Below the pieces are notes generated by a model that saw nothing but the letters and a program-made list of their open reading frames with translations, did no database searches and was not told where the DNA came from. DNA of 64,000 nt from Endomychus coccineus. Lineage: Eukaryota > Arthropoda > Insecta > Coleoptera > Endomychidae. Position 1 is the stretch's first letter, and each line of letters starts with the position of its first letter. Position numbers and translations under genes: made by a program. Below are positions 46,501 through 57,883 of the stretch, piece after piece. Location of the stretch: positions 165,390,388 to 165,454,387 of the forward strand of contig OY294068.1 in NCBI GenBank assembly GCA_958510875.1, read 5' to 3'.

Positions 46501-48900
46501 AAAGCAAGATTAGAGAAAAATACATCTATGGGAGTGCATACTTTTTTTAAGCATGTTCAAAATAATATTACATTTTTTTACCGCATTTATGAATTTCATG
46601 TTGTTAATATTTACTACATAAAAACAGGAGGGATCTGCTTCAATTTTTGATGGTCGTGAGACCGAAACGTACGTAAAGACGAGAAAATATAATAGCATAA
46701 GTGTTAATGTGACCTATTTCTCGAGAATTTATATATAATTATTTTTTATAGAATGTTTTTTTATATAATTACTTGCAATATAAACTTGTTCAGTGCAACA
46801 TGCAAATACTGTCTTAATAATTGAAAACCACTCTACAAAACCCGTATATATCATTGTAGATCTACTACAAATACCTATTGTATGATTATATTTTGTTTAG
46901 TAAACTAATTGATTTCGAATAAAAAACTAAAATTGTTCTTAAATGCATATTGGGAATGTGCATTTCTTATGTTTTGTTTGATAGTAAAAATCCCATGTAC
47001 GATGATCGTAGAAGTAATATATTCGTATCCTGCGATTACGAAGATACAAATATAGTAGATATAATTTGCTGTCTTAGACATGCATGACATCTTATCAAAA
47101 CTCGATATATACAATAATTGAAGAAATAATATTATACTTTCCATAAACATAAAAAAATTAAAATGATTTTATTAATTAATAACAATTATTCAACGATAAA
47201 TATACAAATTACCACGAAAGAACCGATTTTTCGGTTTTTTCAATTTTCCCGAAAATTTGGTTTTTTCTTTCGTTAAATTAAATTTACCAACAACCTCCAA
47301 ATATTTCCTTCCAAAAAAATTACTGCCTTTTTGCAATAAATAGAGGTATCTTTTGTCAAAGTTAGAGCTTCATAAAAATTTATTTGTCAAAAAAAAAATT
47401 AAAAACAGAAAAATTGGTTTTTCGCATTTTTGTAGAACAATTTTGAGGTTAGGGTAAAAACGGTGGACAAAAAGTTGTAGATTTTTTTATTCCCTACAAC
47501 TTTTATATTAAACTTTTTTTGATAGAATGCACGGTTTAGCCAGAAATCACGAAAAACTGTTTTCAACCCCTTAGAACACATTCCATCCCGGATAGCAGCT
47601 GTCGGTTCGATTTATTTTTCCCTCTTTTATAATATCTTGTTCTACAATATCCCGCTGTCAGATTGCTGTAACGAATTATTTTTTTTATTTCTAATATTTG
47701 CTCCTATTAGTACTGGCCTATACTAGGAGAAGAGAAATACTACTACTACCATTACTACCGATACTATTATGGCTACTACTACTAATAGTACTACTACCAC
47801 TACTGTACTACTAATATACTAATACAACTATTATAACGTTCTATAGGTTAGTAAGTTTCTAATTGGTTGAATAATGTTAATTATGGTTTCCGCTCGTAAT
47901 TATAAGTGATTAAACTTGGAAAGATACTATGACTGACATCTGTACTTTAATGGCGCAAATCGACTATTTCCCTGATGCTAAACTCGAGAGGTCGCGCGAC
48001 ACGCGATGAGGGTGATTCATAACTAATGGAGGAGGTTGAAAGGTCAATTAGTGGGGTACTGGGGACTAATATACACTTTCTTAGACTACAATATAAAGTC
48101 AAGGAAGGCAATCGTAGGGCCCCAGGCTTCCATCTGAGCGAATGTGAAACAGTAATATGTATACAAATAAGTATCCAAATCAAATGATTTGCGAAGAGCA
48201 ACTTTGCCAGACACACAATTTATCTATTCTCCAAGCAGCAACACTATTATCCATTATATTTTTGATAAGTAACTACATTTTACACACAATTTCATTTTTG
48301 CATCGCATTACAGAAGTGCAGCTTTTAATTCACCTAAGTAAGGCGGTTTGCCATTTGACGCTAAACGCCTTAAGACCAATAGCGATTGAATCAAGATTAT
48401 GTCCTTTTTTTGCGTATTTGCGTCTGCCACAGCTTGGGTCAAATTACCTACTAGGGTACAAAGATAATGCAGATGACTTCATTTGCTTCCTAATTTTTAT
48501 ACATTTACGTCCATTTATAAAACTTCATAAAGTGAACCTAAGCACTCAAGTACAATATGATTTCTTGTATCACAATTTTTTACGAATGGTGTGACTTTTT
48601 TGTCATTGGCTCTAGATCTATATGTAGATTTTCACAATAGCTCGTTCTCAGATTGAGTGTACCAGAGGCTACACCTTTCACAGCTGTTCTGAAATTTGCC
48701 GCTGAAGAATTCAAAGTACCTCCAGCCACGTCAGCTATTATAACCGATGATGGTGTCGGTATTAACCCACAACAAACAGCCGGTAAGTATCTTCGAATCA
48801 GTTCTACAACAATACATTAATAACTCAATTTTCAGGAAATATTTTCCTGAAGCATGGTTCTGAATTAAGGCTCATCCCTCGGGATAGAGTAGGAAAATAA
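43525..48900 (+). CDS. UFM1: Ubiquitin-fold modifier 1
   Basis: Four exons in phase, 43525-43529 (ATGGG), 43591-43647, 48652-48782 and 48836-48900, give an 85-residue protein, the length of human UFM1. Sequence landmarks: [73 protein letters not shown]. The last two residues are Gly-Lys, so UFSP proteases would remove a single Lys to expose the conjugating Gly84 (human UFM1 loses Ser-Cys). Acts through UBA5, UFC1 and UFL1, mainly at the endoplasmic reticulum and ribosome. All introns have GT-AG ends. Intron 2 is 5.0 kb and contains the FANCF-like gene and a large palindromic element on the same strand. Confidence 0.95.
43812..44849 (+). CDS. Probable Fanconi anaemia core-complex protein FANCF homologue
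   Basis: A single open exon of 345 residues, Leu/Ile-rich and entirely helical in character. The start ATG (43812) is fixed by an in-frame TGA at 43800-43802. Similarity to vertebrate FANCF (about 374 residues, also intronless) is seen by recall of the family: the N-terminal [17 protein letters not shown] segment, the middle [11 protein letters not shown], and best the C-terminal end, SLCQ at 307-310, a Lys/Leu-spaced helix and [12 protein letters not shown] at 331-342. FANCF is the adaptor of the FANCC-FANCE-FANCF part of the core complex that ubiquitinates FANCD2-FANCI in interstrand-crosslink repair. The open frame in a repeat-rich intron shows selection. It is nested in UFM1 intron 2, same strand, beginning 165 bp after UFM1 exon 2. 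The identity is inferred from sparse similarity. Confidence 0.55.
   Translation: MTDKVVTNIKQIITSFEMFITLYENQGWIKTLTTESIKNAFKLASFIERAVIKLKSKGCCVELIRALHESLTAKNWTKVYSEQFYENACDQLLTKFFMYKNLNVNHIDIAIRMYTSLNPKQRLQNFLSNLFLLTSSYKSILDFTLTNEEYSNLQELNFHLLLTNWRNEYTIGKFSFIKESVASMLNVAKVESTLPILMGILSLTDISDESDKILIKFLLETILSRMVDRSILSKSFWLAIFAIDKCILGKVCLNFNDFLVSLVNFIIYIGSMMDSTQVSDEIKWVADPHTSLCPEISYDNILEMIKSLCQFNISIKNYILDKIKVAAVNTSPLFWTQVLEDLSLH
46158..46550 (+). CDS. Hypothetical ORF inside the palindromic element
   Basis: 130-residue frame; the first ~30 codons lie in the left arm of the palindrome. The remainder is unique: [20 protein letters not shown], a [10 protein letters not shown] cluster, then an acidic Ser/Thr/Glu-rich tail. 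The tagged Cys pattern is suggestive of metal binding, but I recognise no family. It may be a fragment of a transposon protein or a captured host exon (a polypyrimidine-acag acceptor-like sequence precedes it at about 46160). Confidence 0.3.
   Translation: MYRSSFDMMSCMSKTANYICYIRIFVIAGCEYEKFKELFSKLKTACERNQRPSNLCLNCFNLENCSNAELPQISIHETDSKEMETDQCTITETVLNDTFENTGESFSFVELDGEESKIREKYIYGSAYFF
46649..46740 (+). mobile_element. Penelope-like terminal fragment with truncated hammerhead
   Basis: tggtcgtgagaccgaaacgt, then acgtaaagacgagaaaat and ataagtgttaatgtgacc, matches the terminal repeat of the 38.7-40.6 kb element. The hammerhead core is cut within CTGATGA (only ga-tgg remains), so the ribozyme is dead here. 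Confidence 0.75.
47735..47830. repeat. Degenerate (TAC)n trinucleotide repeat
   Basis: Interrupted runs of tac/act triplets directly beside the right end of the palindromic element. Confidence 0.8.
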
Positions 48901-50080
48901 TAAAATATTTATTGAAAGATTTTGTAAAGTATTTTTATATTTGTTTTAATCCCGTTATTAAAATAAAAATTTATTATCAAATGTGTCTATATACTTATTG
49001 ACTTTCTTATTGTGATAATTACTGAAATAATATCCGAGATGTGGATATATGGTTCAAACACTGTTGATAAGGCGTCTGTGAACGTGAAATATATAATTAT
49101 GAATTCAATTTTGTTCTTTCAGTGATAAGGAATTATTTCAAGACTCAAGTTGTTAATAATAGTCAGAATAAGGTAGAAATAATTATATTTAGATTATAAT
49201 TAATACAGAATATTACCTTACAAGCTATTACGACAAATATTTTGTTAAATAATATACTTCAAAGTAATAAATATATAAAAAGTTGGAAATGAGATATTTT
49301 TTCTTCTTTTTTTGAGCGATATTATAATACATGTGAGCAACAGTTGTGATAAGGGAATCATTCGTTTTTATTTGGCACCATACAAAAGCTATGGCAAAAA
49401 TGACTGGCTACAATATATCACTATGAGTTATACAAAATTGGAATGACTACATTATAGTTTTGACCTACCTATTTCAAAAGAGAGACAAATTTTAGAATTA
49501 GGATAAAATGACTAGATTTATACAAGTTTGATAAAGGAAAATTATCTTCATGCATCAAATAGTAATTGAATATAGAATACACAAACCTATAACAGTTTTA
49601 CAACATGGTGTTTATGACATCACTACATTATTTACATGAAATACTGGATTACGTTTGGATTGTATAACGATAGACAACAATAAAGCAATACGATGAAGTT
49701 GACCTTGAATTATTATTCTTGGGAATTTTTTTTATTTCTAGAATATTACTTCATCATAAAGAATATTCGTGAGATCATTTTCAATTGAGACAAAAAGCTA
49801 GTTTGGTTTTATTAATCAATATGATAAATTAACACAAAGTAATAAATTTTTTTATTTTGAATATCTGGCTTTATTTTAACTGATCAGAATTATTTATAAA
49901 TGTAATGAATTTCAACTAGCAAGTTAAATTCACAACTAACTAGTTGATGTCCGTTTAATACAGTCCTAACTATATTCGACAAGTTTCACATTGTGTATGT
50001 CTTTGAAAACATATGAACAATCAACTAATACTTGAATCAATATTTCAAAGGGTATACATTTAAACTTAGATAAAAAAAAT
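48901..50080. other. UFM1 3' flank, nothing recognised
   Basis: AT-rich. aataaaatattta at 48898-48910 and the adjacent aaataaaa at 48960 are candidate poly(A) signals for UFM1. No other feature seen. Confidence 0.4.
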
Positions 50081-50084
50081 ATTA

Positions 50085-50725
50085 AAAGTTTTATTTTCAC
50101 TAATTTGGTACATTACTTCAAACAAATATTACAAAATACAAACTGACAACAAAAGAGCTAATCTAATATATTCTACATTCAATGGTAATCTTAGGATAGA
50201 TGGTTAGTGGAATTTTATAAATTTCAGTGCAACGCATCAAGGGTAAATGATATCAAAAGGAAAATCTAATTATACAAATTTAACGGGTGAGTTATTAAGC
50301 ACTGTTTGATCATTTAGTAGGATTCCAGCAAATTTAATTCATTAATTTTATTTTGAAAATGTAAATTCGTAATATTATCATAGAAGTTATGGTTTCCATA
50401 ATTAAATGCTGCAAGAGTTGATTCAGTATTATTATTATTGACGAAAATACGCCTATGTGCTTTGATTCCTATTTTTAAGGTCCTTTCTGTCCCAAAGAAT
50501 ATCTCAGGGCCAGAGTCACATGTCAGCTAGTACACCACCCCTTCTCTTGATGGGTTAAACTGCAGTTAGATACAATTCCACTAATTATTATTAATGTTAC
50601 ACATTATATTAGCTCTTTTGTTGCACGTTAGTATTTTGTAATACATATTTGAGGTAGCTACGATGTTAGCGAAACTAGTATTGATATAGTGAAAATCAAA
50701 CTTTAAAGTTATTTTATTTATGATT
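50085..50725. mobile_element. MITE with ~100-bp inverted repeats
   Basis: The left part (aaaagttttattttcactaa, then caaacaaatattacaaaata and aaaagagctaatctaatata) is matched by the right part in inverted orientation (tatattagctcttttgttg, attttgtaatacatatttga, tagtgaaaatcaaacttt). The ends resemble those of the 60.41-60.60 kb MITE. Confidence 0.65.
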
Positions 50726-50757
50726 AATTGAAAGATTTTTGTACAATTTTTCATAAT

Positions 50758-51830
50758 AACATGAAAATGTTACTATAGTTCCAACATCGAAGTGCCATTA
50801 TCAAACAGATACAAAATTATGAAGTAAACAATAAATATTTCAAGTATAAATAGGAACTAATGTACAAAAGGATTAATGAGATTACAATTGAAAGCAAGGA
50901 TCATCGGAAATTCCGAAACAGGTAGATCCCTGGAAAATACAGTGTGATTCACACATTATTCCAGGGATCTACCTGATTAACCCTATTCGGGATGTTAAGC
51001 GACTAGTACAGCCATCTATGCGGTGCCGCCGCTAATTAACTCGTTCACCATTCAAAGTGACGTGCTAACGAATTCATTCTTTTTTGAATTTTCAGCTTTA
51101 GCGTATCGTGTTTATCGTGTATTATTTTGTTTCGATTTTTGCTTTTAATTGTGTTTATTGTATAATTATTTGTAAATATAATTTCTAAATATGACTTCTA
51201 CTGCTGGACAATTATCTGACTAGATTTTTAATTTTGTTGATTTTTATTCGAATTTTGTTGATGGTTTGCGCCAATATGTTGAAGCTCAACAATTTTTAGA
51301 CGCTCGGCATTTAGTTTATATTGGAGTGGCAAAAAATAGTGACGTTGTTTTAGAAATTGCTGCCATGTGTTTGCAAACCAGCAATTTGTCCGGTCCACCC
51401 CACGAGTTGCTCGTAACAATCCACAAAAAAGGTCTAAAAAGTCATTTAAAAAATGAGAATCTGTTATTTGGACGAAAGTTTACGTATACGATTATAAGTA
51501 TAGCAAAATATAATTTAAGCGGTGAACGTCGTAGTTGAATGTTAAATCCGCGTAGCGGCGACACTAGGCTGACCTAGACGAATTGTTTGTCCCTATAAAA
51601 GATTTCACCCTATGAATACACTAATACCCTTATCCACTATTTTACTCCTGATGATGGCTACTTGGTAATCGAAACGTCCTCAGTATTTTTAGTGGGTAAG
51701 GGTGATTATTTCTTATTTACAACATTAGTTCCTATTTATACTTGAAATGTTTATTGTTTACTTCATAATTTTGTATCTGTTTGATAATGACACTTCTGTG
51801 TTGAAACTATAGTAATGTTTTCACGTTATT
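50758..51830 (+). mobile_element. Insertion bounded by ~107-bp inverted repeats with a hammerhead-like right end
   Basis: 50758-50864 and 51722-51828 are reverse complements at about 90 percent or better (acagatacaaaattatgaag with cttcataattttgtatctgt). Just inside the right repeat, 51648-51670 reads CTGATGA, a GGCTACTTGGTAATC hairpin remnant and GAAACGTC. Flanking ttatccacta (51630-51639) and tagtgggtaa (51690-51699) can pair as an outer stem. These are Penelope-like terminal features, the same family as 12.6-13.7 kb. Instead of reverse transcriptase, the interior carries the coding fragment at 51191-51538. Confidence 0.65.
51191..51538 (+). pseudogene. Coding fragment inside the Penelope-bounded insertion
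   Basis: MTSTAGQLSD then a stop, and after it an open frame: YVEAQQFLDARHLVYIGVAK, then AAMCLQTSNLSGPPHE and RKFTYTIIS. The CLQTS-n-PHE type motif recalls arthropod multicopy proteins with SWIM-type or YqaJ-like domains, but I am not certain. An in-frame stop after codon 10 makes it a broken gene or a relic whose real start is downstream. Confidence 0.35.
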
Positions 51831-51839
51831 GTAAAGATT

Positions 51840-53930
51840 ACAAGATGAAGGAATTAAATCAACAATAGATACCAGAAGTCCAGCCTTTGATGTTGTTGGC
51901 TTCCACTTGATATACATTATAATATGTTATCATTTGATTATACAGATGTACAGAATAATTGAAAATCTTTTTCCCTGAGCCCCTCTATAAATTCTTATCA
52001 GAATTCTGCAAGAAGATTCCATTGGCAATTCTAATGGGTTCACCAAAAACATATTGCAAACGATACAATTTTTTCCCTTGAAGGCAAAGTCCAATAGCTA
52101 ACGGGAATCCTTGAATACCTTTTTACTAGAAGAATGAGTGGAGAGCGACATAAAAACAAAACATACACAAATTTGAGACGACATGTAGGCTAAATAATGT
52201 GGCTGTTTAAGAAGTCAGATGCATCAATATCTCGAATAATTTCGCAAAACGAGCATAGACTTCCTGAACTAAACTCTCTGTGAAAGAACCTGCGTATATT
52301 TTGCTGGAAAGTTCCATTAAGTATTGCACCAAATTTGTATACATTAAGACAGGCAATTGGATTGAGACTTTCTATCAGGTACATGCAGCGAGCGTGGCTT
52401 AAAAATGTTGGAGGCCTAGTAAATGACATATTGGAGAAAAATTTATACATTTTCATATTCAAGTAAATGTTCAGTGATGCATATTTGCTAAAAAACCACT
52501 GTTTACAACATTTGCTAAAAATTGTGAAACTATAACATATTTGCAAGTCTCGATTTCCAATTATTTGAATGACTGATTGTAACCTAAACAATCAATAATG
52601 TTAAAGGATGCAAACAACTTTTTAGAAATACAAGTTGATAAAATTGATCTTGATTTTATGACTTCAAAGACTTACTCTGATCCTAAATTTACGCTAGTTA
52701 TACAGGTGACCACAAATATAAATGCTCCCTGCTCACATTTTGACAGTTTACTTTTGGATGCAATCCTGTATATTTTCAATGGCAAATCAAAAGAAAACAT
52801 TTTTATTCAATGGTTAGATAATGAACAATGAGTATTACATTTTATAAATAGATATAAATTAAAATTTGATACTAAACTGACGGCAAACACTTTTCGGTCA
52901 ATAGGTTGAAAATTAATACACCAAATCAGTTTGTTTCGACTTTCTTTTGATTTTTGCATGATAAAAAGTTTAATAGATGGCCAACATTTTGAATACAAAT
53001 TTCGTCTTGTGTTAACTGTCAGAATTTGGACTCAAATTCTTGTCTTCGAAAGTAATGAGATGGAGCTTGTAACCGGTGTATGTGTTCACTCTGTATATTC
53101 TTGCACTGGCCCAGATGTTATCAATACATGAAGATGAAAATATTAATAAATAAAGCTTTCATATAGAACGATACACTTTCAACAACAATCATACTATTCG
53201 GGATACAGAGATCTTCTCAGAAATATTCTAGTTCTAGTTCAAATTAATTTTAAAAAATATCAAACTACATTTTACAGAATAAATTAGCTGGTTTAGAAGA
53301 AGTGTAGTATATGATGATTTGGAAAGATGAGATATCATTATTTCAATTGGCTATATTTCCTGCACTATACGTTGTACTAGAATTCTCTAAATAACATTAT
53401 TGAAGTTGTAAGTTTCGAATACTACCGCTAGAGCTCTCCAGCGCCGCTGCGTCAGCTGTAAGCAAGATGGAACACTAGATTTTTAAATGCATGTCACCAC
53501 GTCAGTAAAAGCTAGACTGCGGTACAGCGTGCATTTCGTAAGGTTAACATTGAACATCCACGGTTACTGGAGTAACTTATCTAAGAATGCTGCAAAACTA
53601 ACCAGTTTCTGAAATGAATGAAGATTTAGAAGATAACAATTCCAGAAATGGAGACTTTTATAATATTCCGTAGGAAAATGACTCGTGGAAGTACGTGTCC
53701 CTACCCTGGCTAGTTTGTTAAGATTCAATTCAAGTGAAGGTCGTCCTCAACCAACTTAAAACTACAGAAAACACTAAAAACAAGAAACAACAATAAATTA
53801 ATAAAGAGCGGGACTCCTACACGCGTTAGGGATGCTTAAACCTCGATAGTGGAGGCTATCGACTGTCGGAAAAACTATAGAGTACTATTGAAGATTTATT
53901 TTGCAATTTCTGGCGCTTTCTGAAACGATT
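51840..53930. other. No recognised gene
   Basis: Two open frames (52190-52591 minus, 133 residues; 52598-52831 plus, 77 residues) face away from each other with 6 bp between them, but show no family I recognise and no splice context. The rest is AT-rich non-coding sequence. Confidence 0.35.
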
Positions 53931-53934
53931 AACT

Positions 53935-55035
53935 TTGTCAACCAGTGAACGTTTATCACTGTCGCATGGAATCTTGATAATAAGGAAGAAAAAGGTTAGC
54001 ATTTGAAAAGAAAACATGAGGAAGAATTTTCCCAAGAAGGAAGCGAAAATGAAAGGACACAAGCCAAAACACCAGAATATCGAAGAGTAGATTTTTGTTT
54101 CTTAAACATTGATAGTCGTTGAATAAATGTGATTAAAACTGGTAAAGACTCGGTCGTGTGGAAGTTTTTCACGAAGCGGGAAGACTAATTTTACACGTTG
54201 TGCCGTTTGCAAAAATGATTACAAAAGGAGTGGAAATACCACAATTTGTTTCATCAATTGAAAAGAAAACACGGGGAAAATTTTTCGCAAGGAGGAAGCG
54301 AAAATGAAAGGACACAAACCAAAACACCAGAAAATCGAAGAATAGATTTTTTTTCGTAAACATTGTTAGTCGTTAATTAAATGTGATGAAAACTGGAAAA
54401 GACTCGCTCCTGTGGAAGTTTTTCACGAAGCGGGAAGACTAATTTTGCACGTTGTGCCGTATGCAAAAATGATTACAAAAGAAGCGGAAATACCACAATG
54501 TGTTACATCATTTGAAAAGAAAACACGGGGAAGAATTTTCACAAGAAGGAAGCGAAAGTGAAAGGACACAAACCAAAACACCAGAAAATCGAAGAATAGA
54601 TTTTTGTTTCTTAAACATTGATAGTCGTTAATTAAATGTGATGAAAACTGGTAAAGACTCGGTCGTGTAGAAGTTTTTCACGAAGCGGGAAGACTAATTT
54701 TGCACGTTGTGCCGTTTGCAGAAATGATTACAAAAGGAGCACGGGGAAGAATTTTCGCAAGAAGAAAGAAGAAGAAAGCGGAAATGAAAGGATACAAACC
54801 GAAACACCAGGAAATCGAAGAGTAGATTTTTGTTTCGTAAACATTGATAGTCGATAATTAAATGTGATGAGAACTGAAAAAGACTCGCTCGTGTGGAAGT
54901 TTTTCACGAAACGGAAATACCACAATTTGTTGCATCAGTAGAAAAGAAAACACGGGGAAGAATTTTCGCAAGAAGGAAGCGGAAATGAAAAAACACAAAC
55001 CAAAGCAATAGAAAATCGAAGAGTAGATAGCAAAA
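53935..55035. repeat. Minisatellite/satellite of ~255-bp units
   Basis: Landmark gaaaagaaaacacggggaag (or a close variant) occurs at about 54007, 54258, 54515 and 54942, with a shortened unit near 54740; spacing is 251-257 bp for complete units. Each unit also has cacgaagcgggaagactaat and acgttgtgccg. Units differ by a few percent and two are deleted. The open frames across it are just the repeat. I see no inverted copies, unlike the foldback arrays. Confidence 0.85.
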
Positions 55036-57883
55036 AGATGAGAAAGAAATTAGAGATCTTACTTGTCATATTTATTGTATAAGATCTGATGCTTTTCCAA
55101 CTTGTCGAGTATGACAATAGAGCAAAATAGTTGCTTGTAAAAAAAATTTTCTATCCGGAGAATGAAACTTTTTTTTTCTGTAATAGATTAATCTAAGCAA
55201 TAAAATTATGATTATTGATAATAAATAATATGAATAAAAATTATTATTTAGAACAAAAAAATTGTTGTTTTGTTCTTTCTTTTTACTTAATACCTATCAA
55301 TATTCATAACTAAAGTGAGGCATTCACGAAATTTTCATATTTGGCATATTTTTCATATTATATGAAATTTTTCATATTTTCAACTATTTTTTAATTTTTA
55401 GCATATCTGTAACAATTTTACAAATAATTCCTTCCTATTCAATTTAACCAAAACATTTTATTATTCTTGCGAGTAAAGTAAATTTAAAAGCTCTCAATTT
55501 GTGTTGCTTGACTGGTTTTGCATGTAGCAGGTATAATTTTAAGAAAAGGACAATTACTGGTTAATCCGAATAATATTGTTGATGTTCAAAATATTCACTT
55601 AATCCGGAAGTAGGTACTAAGAATTAATTACCCTACACCGTTGGGGTCCATTTATTTGTTGCCAAACTAAAGGCACGAGGAGGTGCATAATTATTAGAAC
55701 ATTTCTTTAAAGTTGTGTCGACGATTTTAGAGTTAATTTAAATTTAGATTTTGAAGTGTGCCAGTTTGTCTATTTAAAATGGCAAGTGGTATCAAAGTGT
55801 CTATGTGACATAGGAAAAATATTCTGCTCAGTCTGCAGCAAAATTGTAAGAACAAATTTATTATTTTCAAAGCTATACAGACTTTTCAACATAAAAATGT
55901 TTTTAAAAAACAAGCTTTACAAGGTGTGTCATGAAGAGGGTTTATTAAATATGCACAAGGTGTATTTTACGTAACTTTTTAAGATTTAAAATATTAGGAT
56001 TTTTCGGTATAAAGAGTGTTCCTTGCCTCTGGCATACAGGCTGGGGCAAACTTTGATCGTAGTCCCATAACTCCTTTGAAACAAAACTAAACAATTTTTT
56101 TGAATGATTTTTTTCTTAGAATTCGGCTGAATAATTAAAAACGTATTTCAGGGTTACGTAGCGGTGATTATAACGGCTCCAAAAAAATAAAAAAAGTTGG
56201 TCATTTAATAATTTATGTAAAAGTAGGCTATATTTGCATAATGTATTATTGGTTACTGTATACATAAAAATAATTATAGAATACGTGTTTTCGTCCACCC
56301 TTGACCCGTTTTATTCAAAAAAATTGTTAAGTTCTATTTCAAAGGAGTTGTAGAACTACGACCGAGGCTTACCCCACACTGTAGTCCAATATGATTTGAG
56401 AAGTTACAAACAAATTAAATTGAATCTCCATGTTTTAAAATATATAGGGGCTCGTATAACGTGGAAACAAAGTTTTGCTACACCCTAAGGCGAAACTTTT
56501 TTTTAGAGAATTTCGAGAAATACTTAATTGTTGATTGTTTTGATAATTGAATTAATCATGTAAAAATTGTTTTGGTAGATATATTTTTAAATAACAAAAT
56601 ATTGTACTACGTTTTGTTTTATTTCAAACTACCCTATTAAAAAACGATTGTGAAAATTAAAATATTAATTTTTAAATAATTTCATATTTAAATTTTGGTT
56701 TTCATATTCAAACTAAATTTCTTTCATATATATGATCATATTTCCTACTTTTTTTCTTCATATTTGCTTCACGTTACGATAGTAGTAATATCTAACATAT
56801 TAGAGAATTCAAATAAAAGAGCTCAGGAAATACAGCCAATTGAAATTGTGTCCATCATTTTGAATTAGCTAAGTCTAGTTAATGCTATTTTTAATCTGAT
56901 TATTCCCCCTCATTGGAACAAAATATCAGTTTCTTGAGAATCTTTTTCATCATTGTGAAAGGATCATTACATAAAATGAAAACAAAGAGTTAGTATGTTT
57001 CCTTAATTGTAATACTGGATACAACAGCAAAAATGCATTGGATTAAAATATGGATATGATATAAAAGGAATCCCACAATGTATACTTAAATATAGTATTC
57101 TCACATTAATAAACAAGTGTCATGACAAAAATATCAAGATTATTTTCAAGCAAATTTTCTCATGAAGATACAATTATACAATCATTTTTAATTGCTCAGT
57201 CTTTTGTAAACTACTACAAAACTAAAACAGATGCGCTTCGTGGCCCTTACTAAAATCAAAGTTTCGCTCTGATAGTGAAAACCCAAATCTCTTCCTTTTT
57301 CAAAATATAATTTGAAATTTTTTGTTATCTAGATATTATATGTTGCCACATTGATAAACTGGAATAAGTTCTATAAAATATAGTACCGTAATTGATAAAA
57401 TTCATAATAATTGTGTAAATTCTGCCAATTCACAGATTAGATCATTTTATATTTCTATTCATTCATAATAATTTGTATCTATGAAATAAAATTTATATTA
57501 ATACTGAAAGATCAAATCGAAATATGCTTGAGAATAATTCGTTACAATTAGATAATATTAAATATTTTTTAACTATTTAACATTCATATAAAAAAAGAAT
57601 CACATGTAAGAATGTACATCTAGAATAGATGTAATTGTATGTATACAATATAATAAAGGCTTAAAGACTAGTATATGTTATTATCACTCACTGGTAATGA
57701 TAAACATGTCATGAAAAATACATATTGTAAATATATAAAAAATAATAATTATCAAGCTTGATTATGACACATATGCTAAAACTAATTTATCTGTTAGCTT
57801 ATAAATTGCGTGATGAACTGGGATTAATAGCTTAAGGCGGACATATCATAAATACTACAATATTTTCTACTAAGGTTAATTGT
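55036..57883. other. No recognised gene
   Basis: Very AT-rich. A 72-residue frame at 55756-55974 has a CSVCSKIV cluster that recalls zinc-finger-like hAT-derived proteins, but it is too short to call. Presumed 3' flank of the pod1-like gene at the right. Confidence 0.35.

Larger units (their letters stand above)
45440..47725. mobile_element. Large palindromic element in UFM1 intron 2
   Basis: 45440-46250 and 47020-47725 are inverted copies with indels. Landmarks: tgacagcgggatattgtaga with tctacaatatcccgctgtca, gacagctgctatccgggatg with catcccggatagcagctgtc, and catgcatgtctaagacagca with tgctgtcttagacatgcatg. The unique ~770-bp centre contains the end of a 130-residue frame (46158-46550), listed separately, and a 3' Penelope terminal fragment (46649-46740). 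The element ends near the shared sequence actaggccagtac. No recognised transposase. Confidence 0.8.

Noticed and set aside
52190..52831. Two divergent open frames as a gene pair
   Set aside because: No recognisable motifs, no Kozak or splice support, and AT-rich composition can give frames of this size by chance.
53856..55117. Several minus-strand frames of 60-68 codons
   Set aside because: Frames of the ~255-bp minisatellite, with similar peptide in each unit and no start context.
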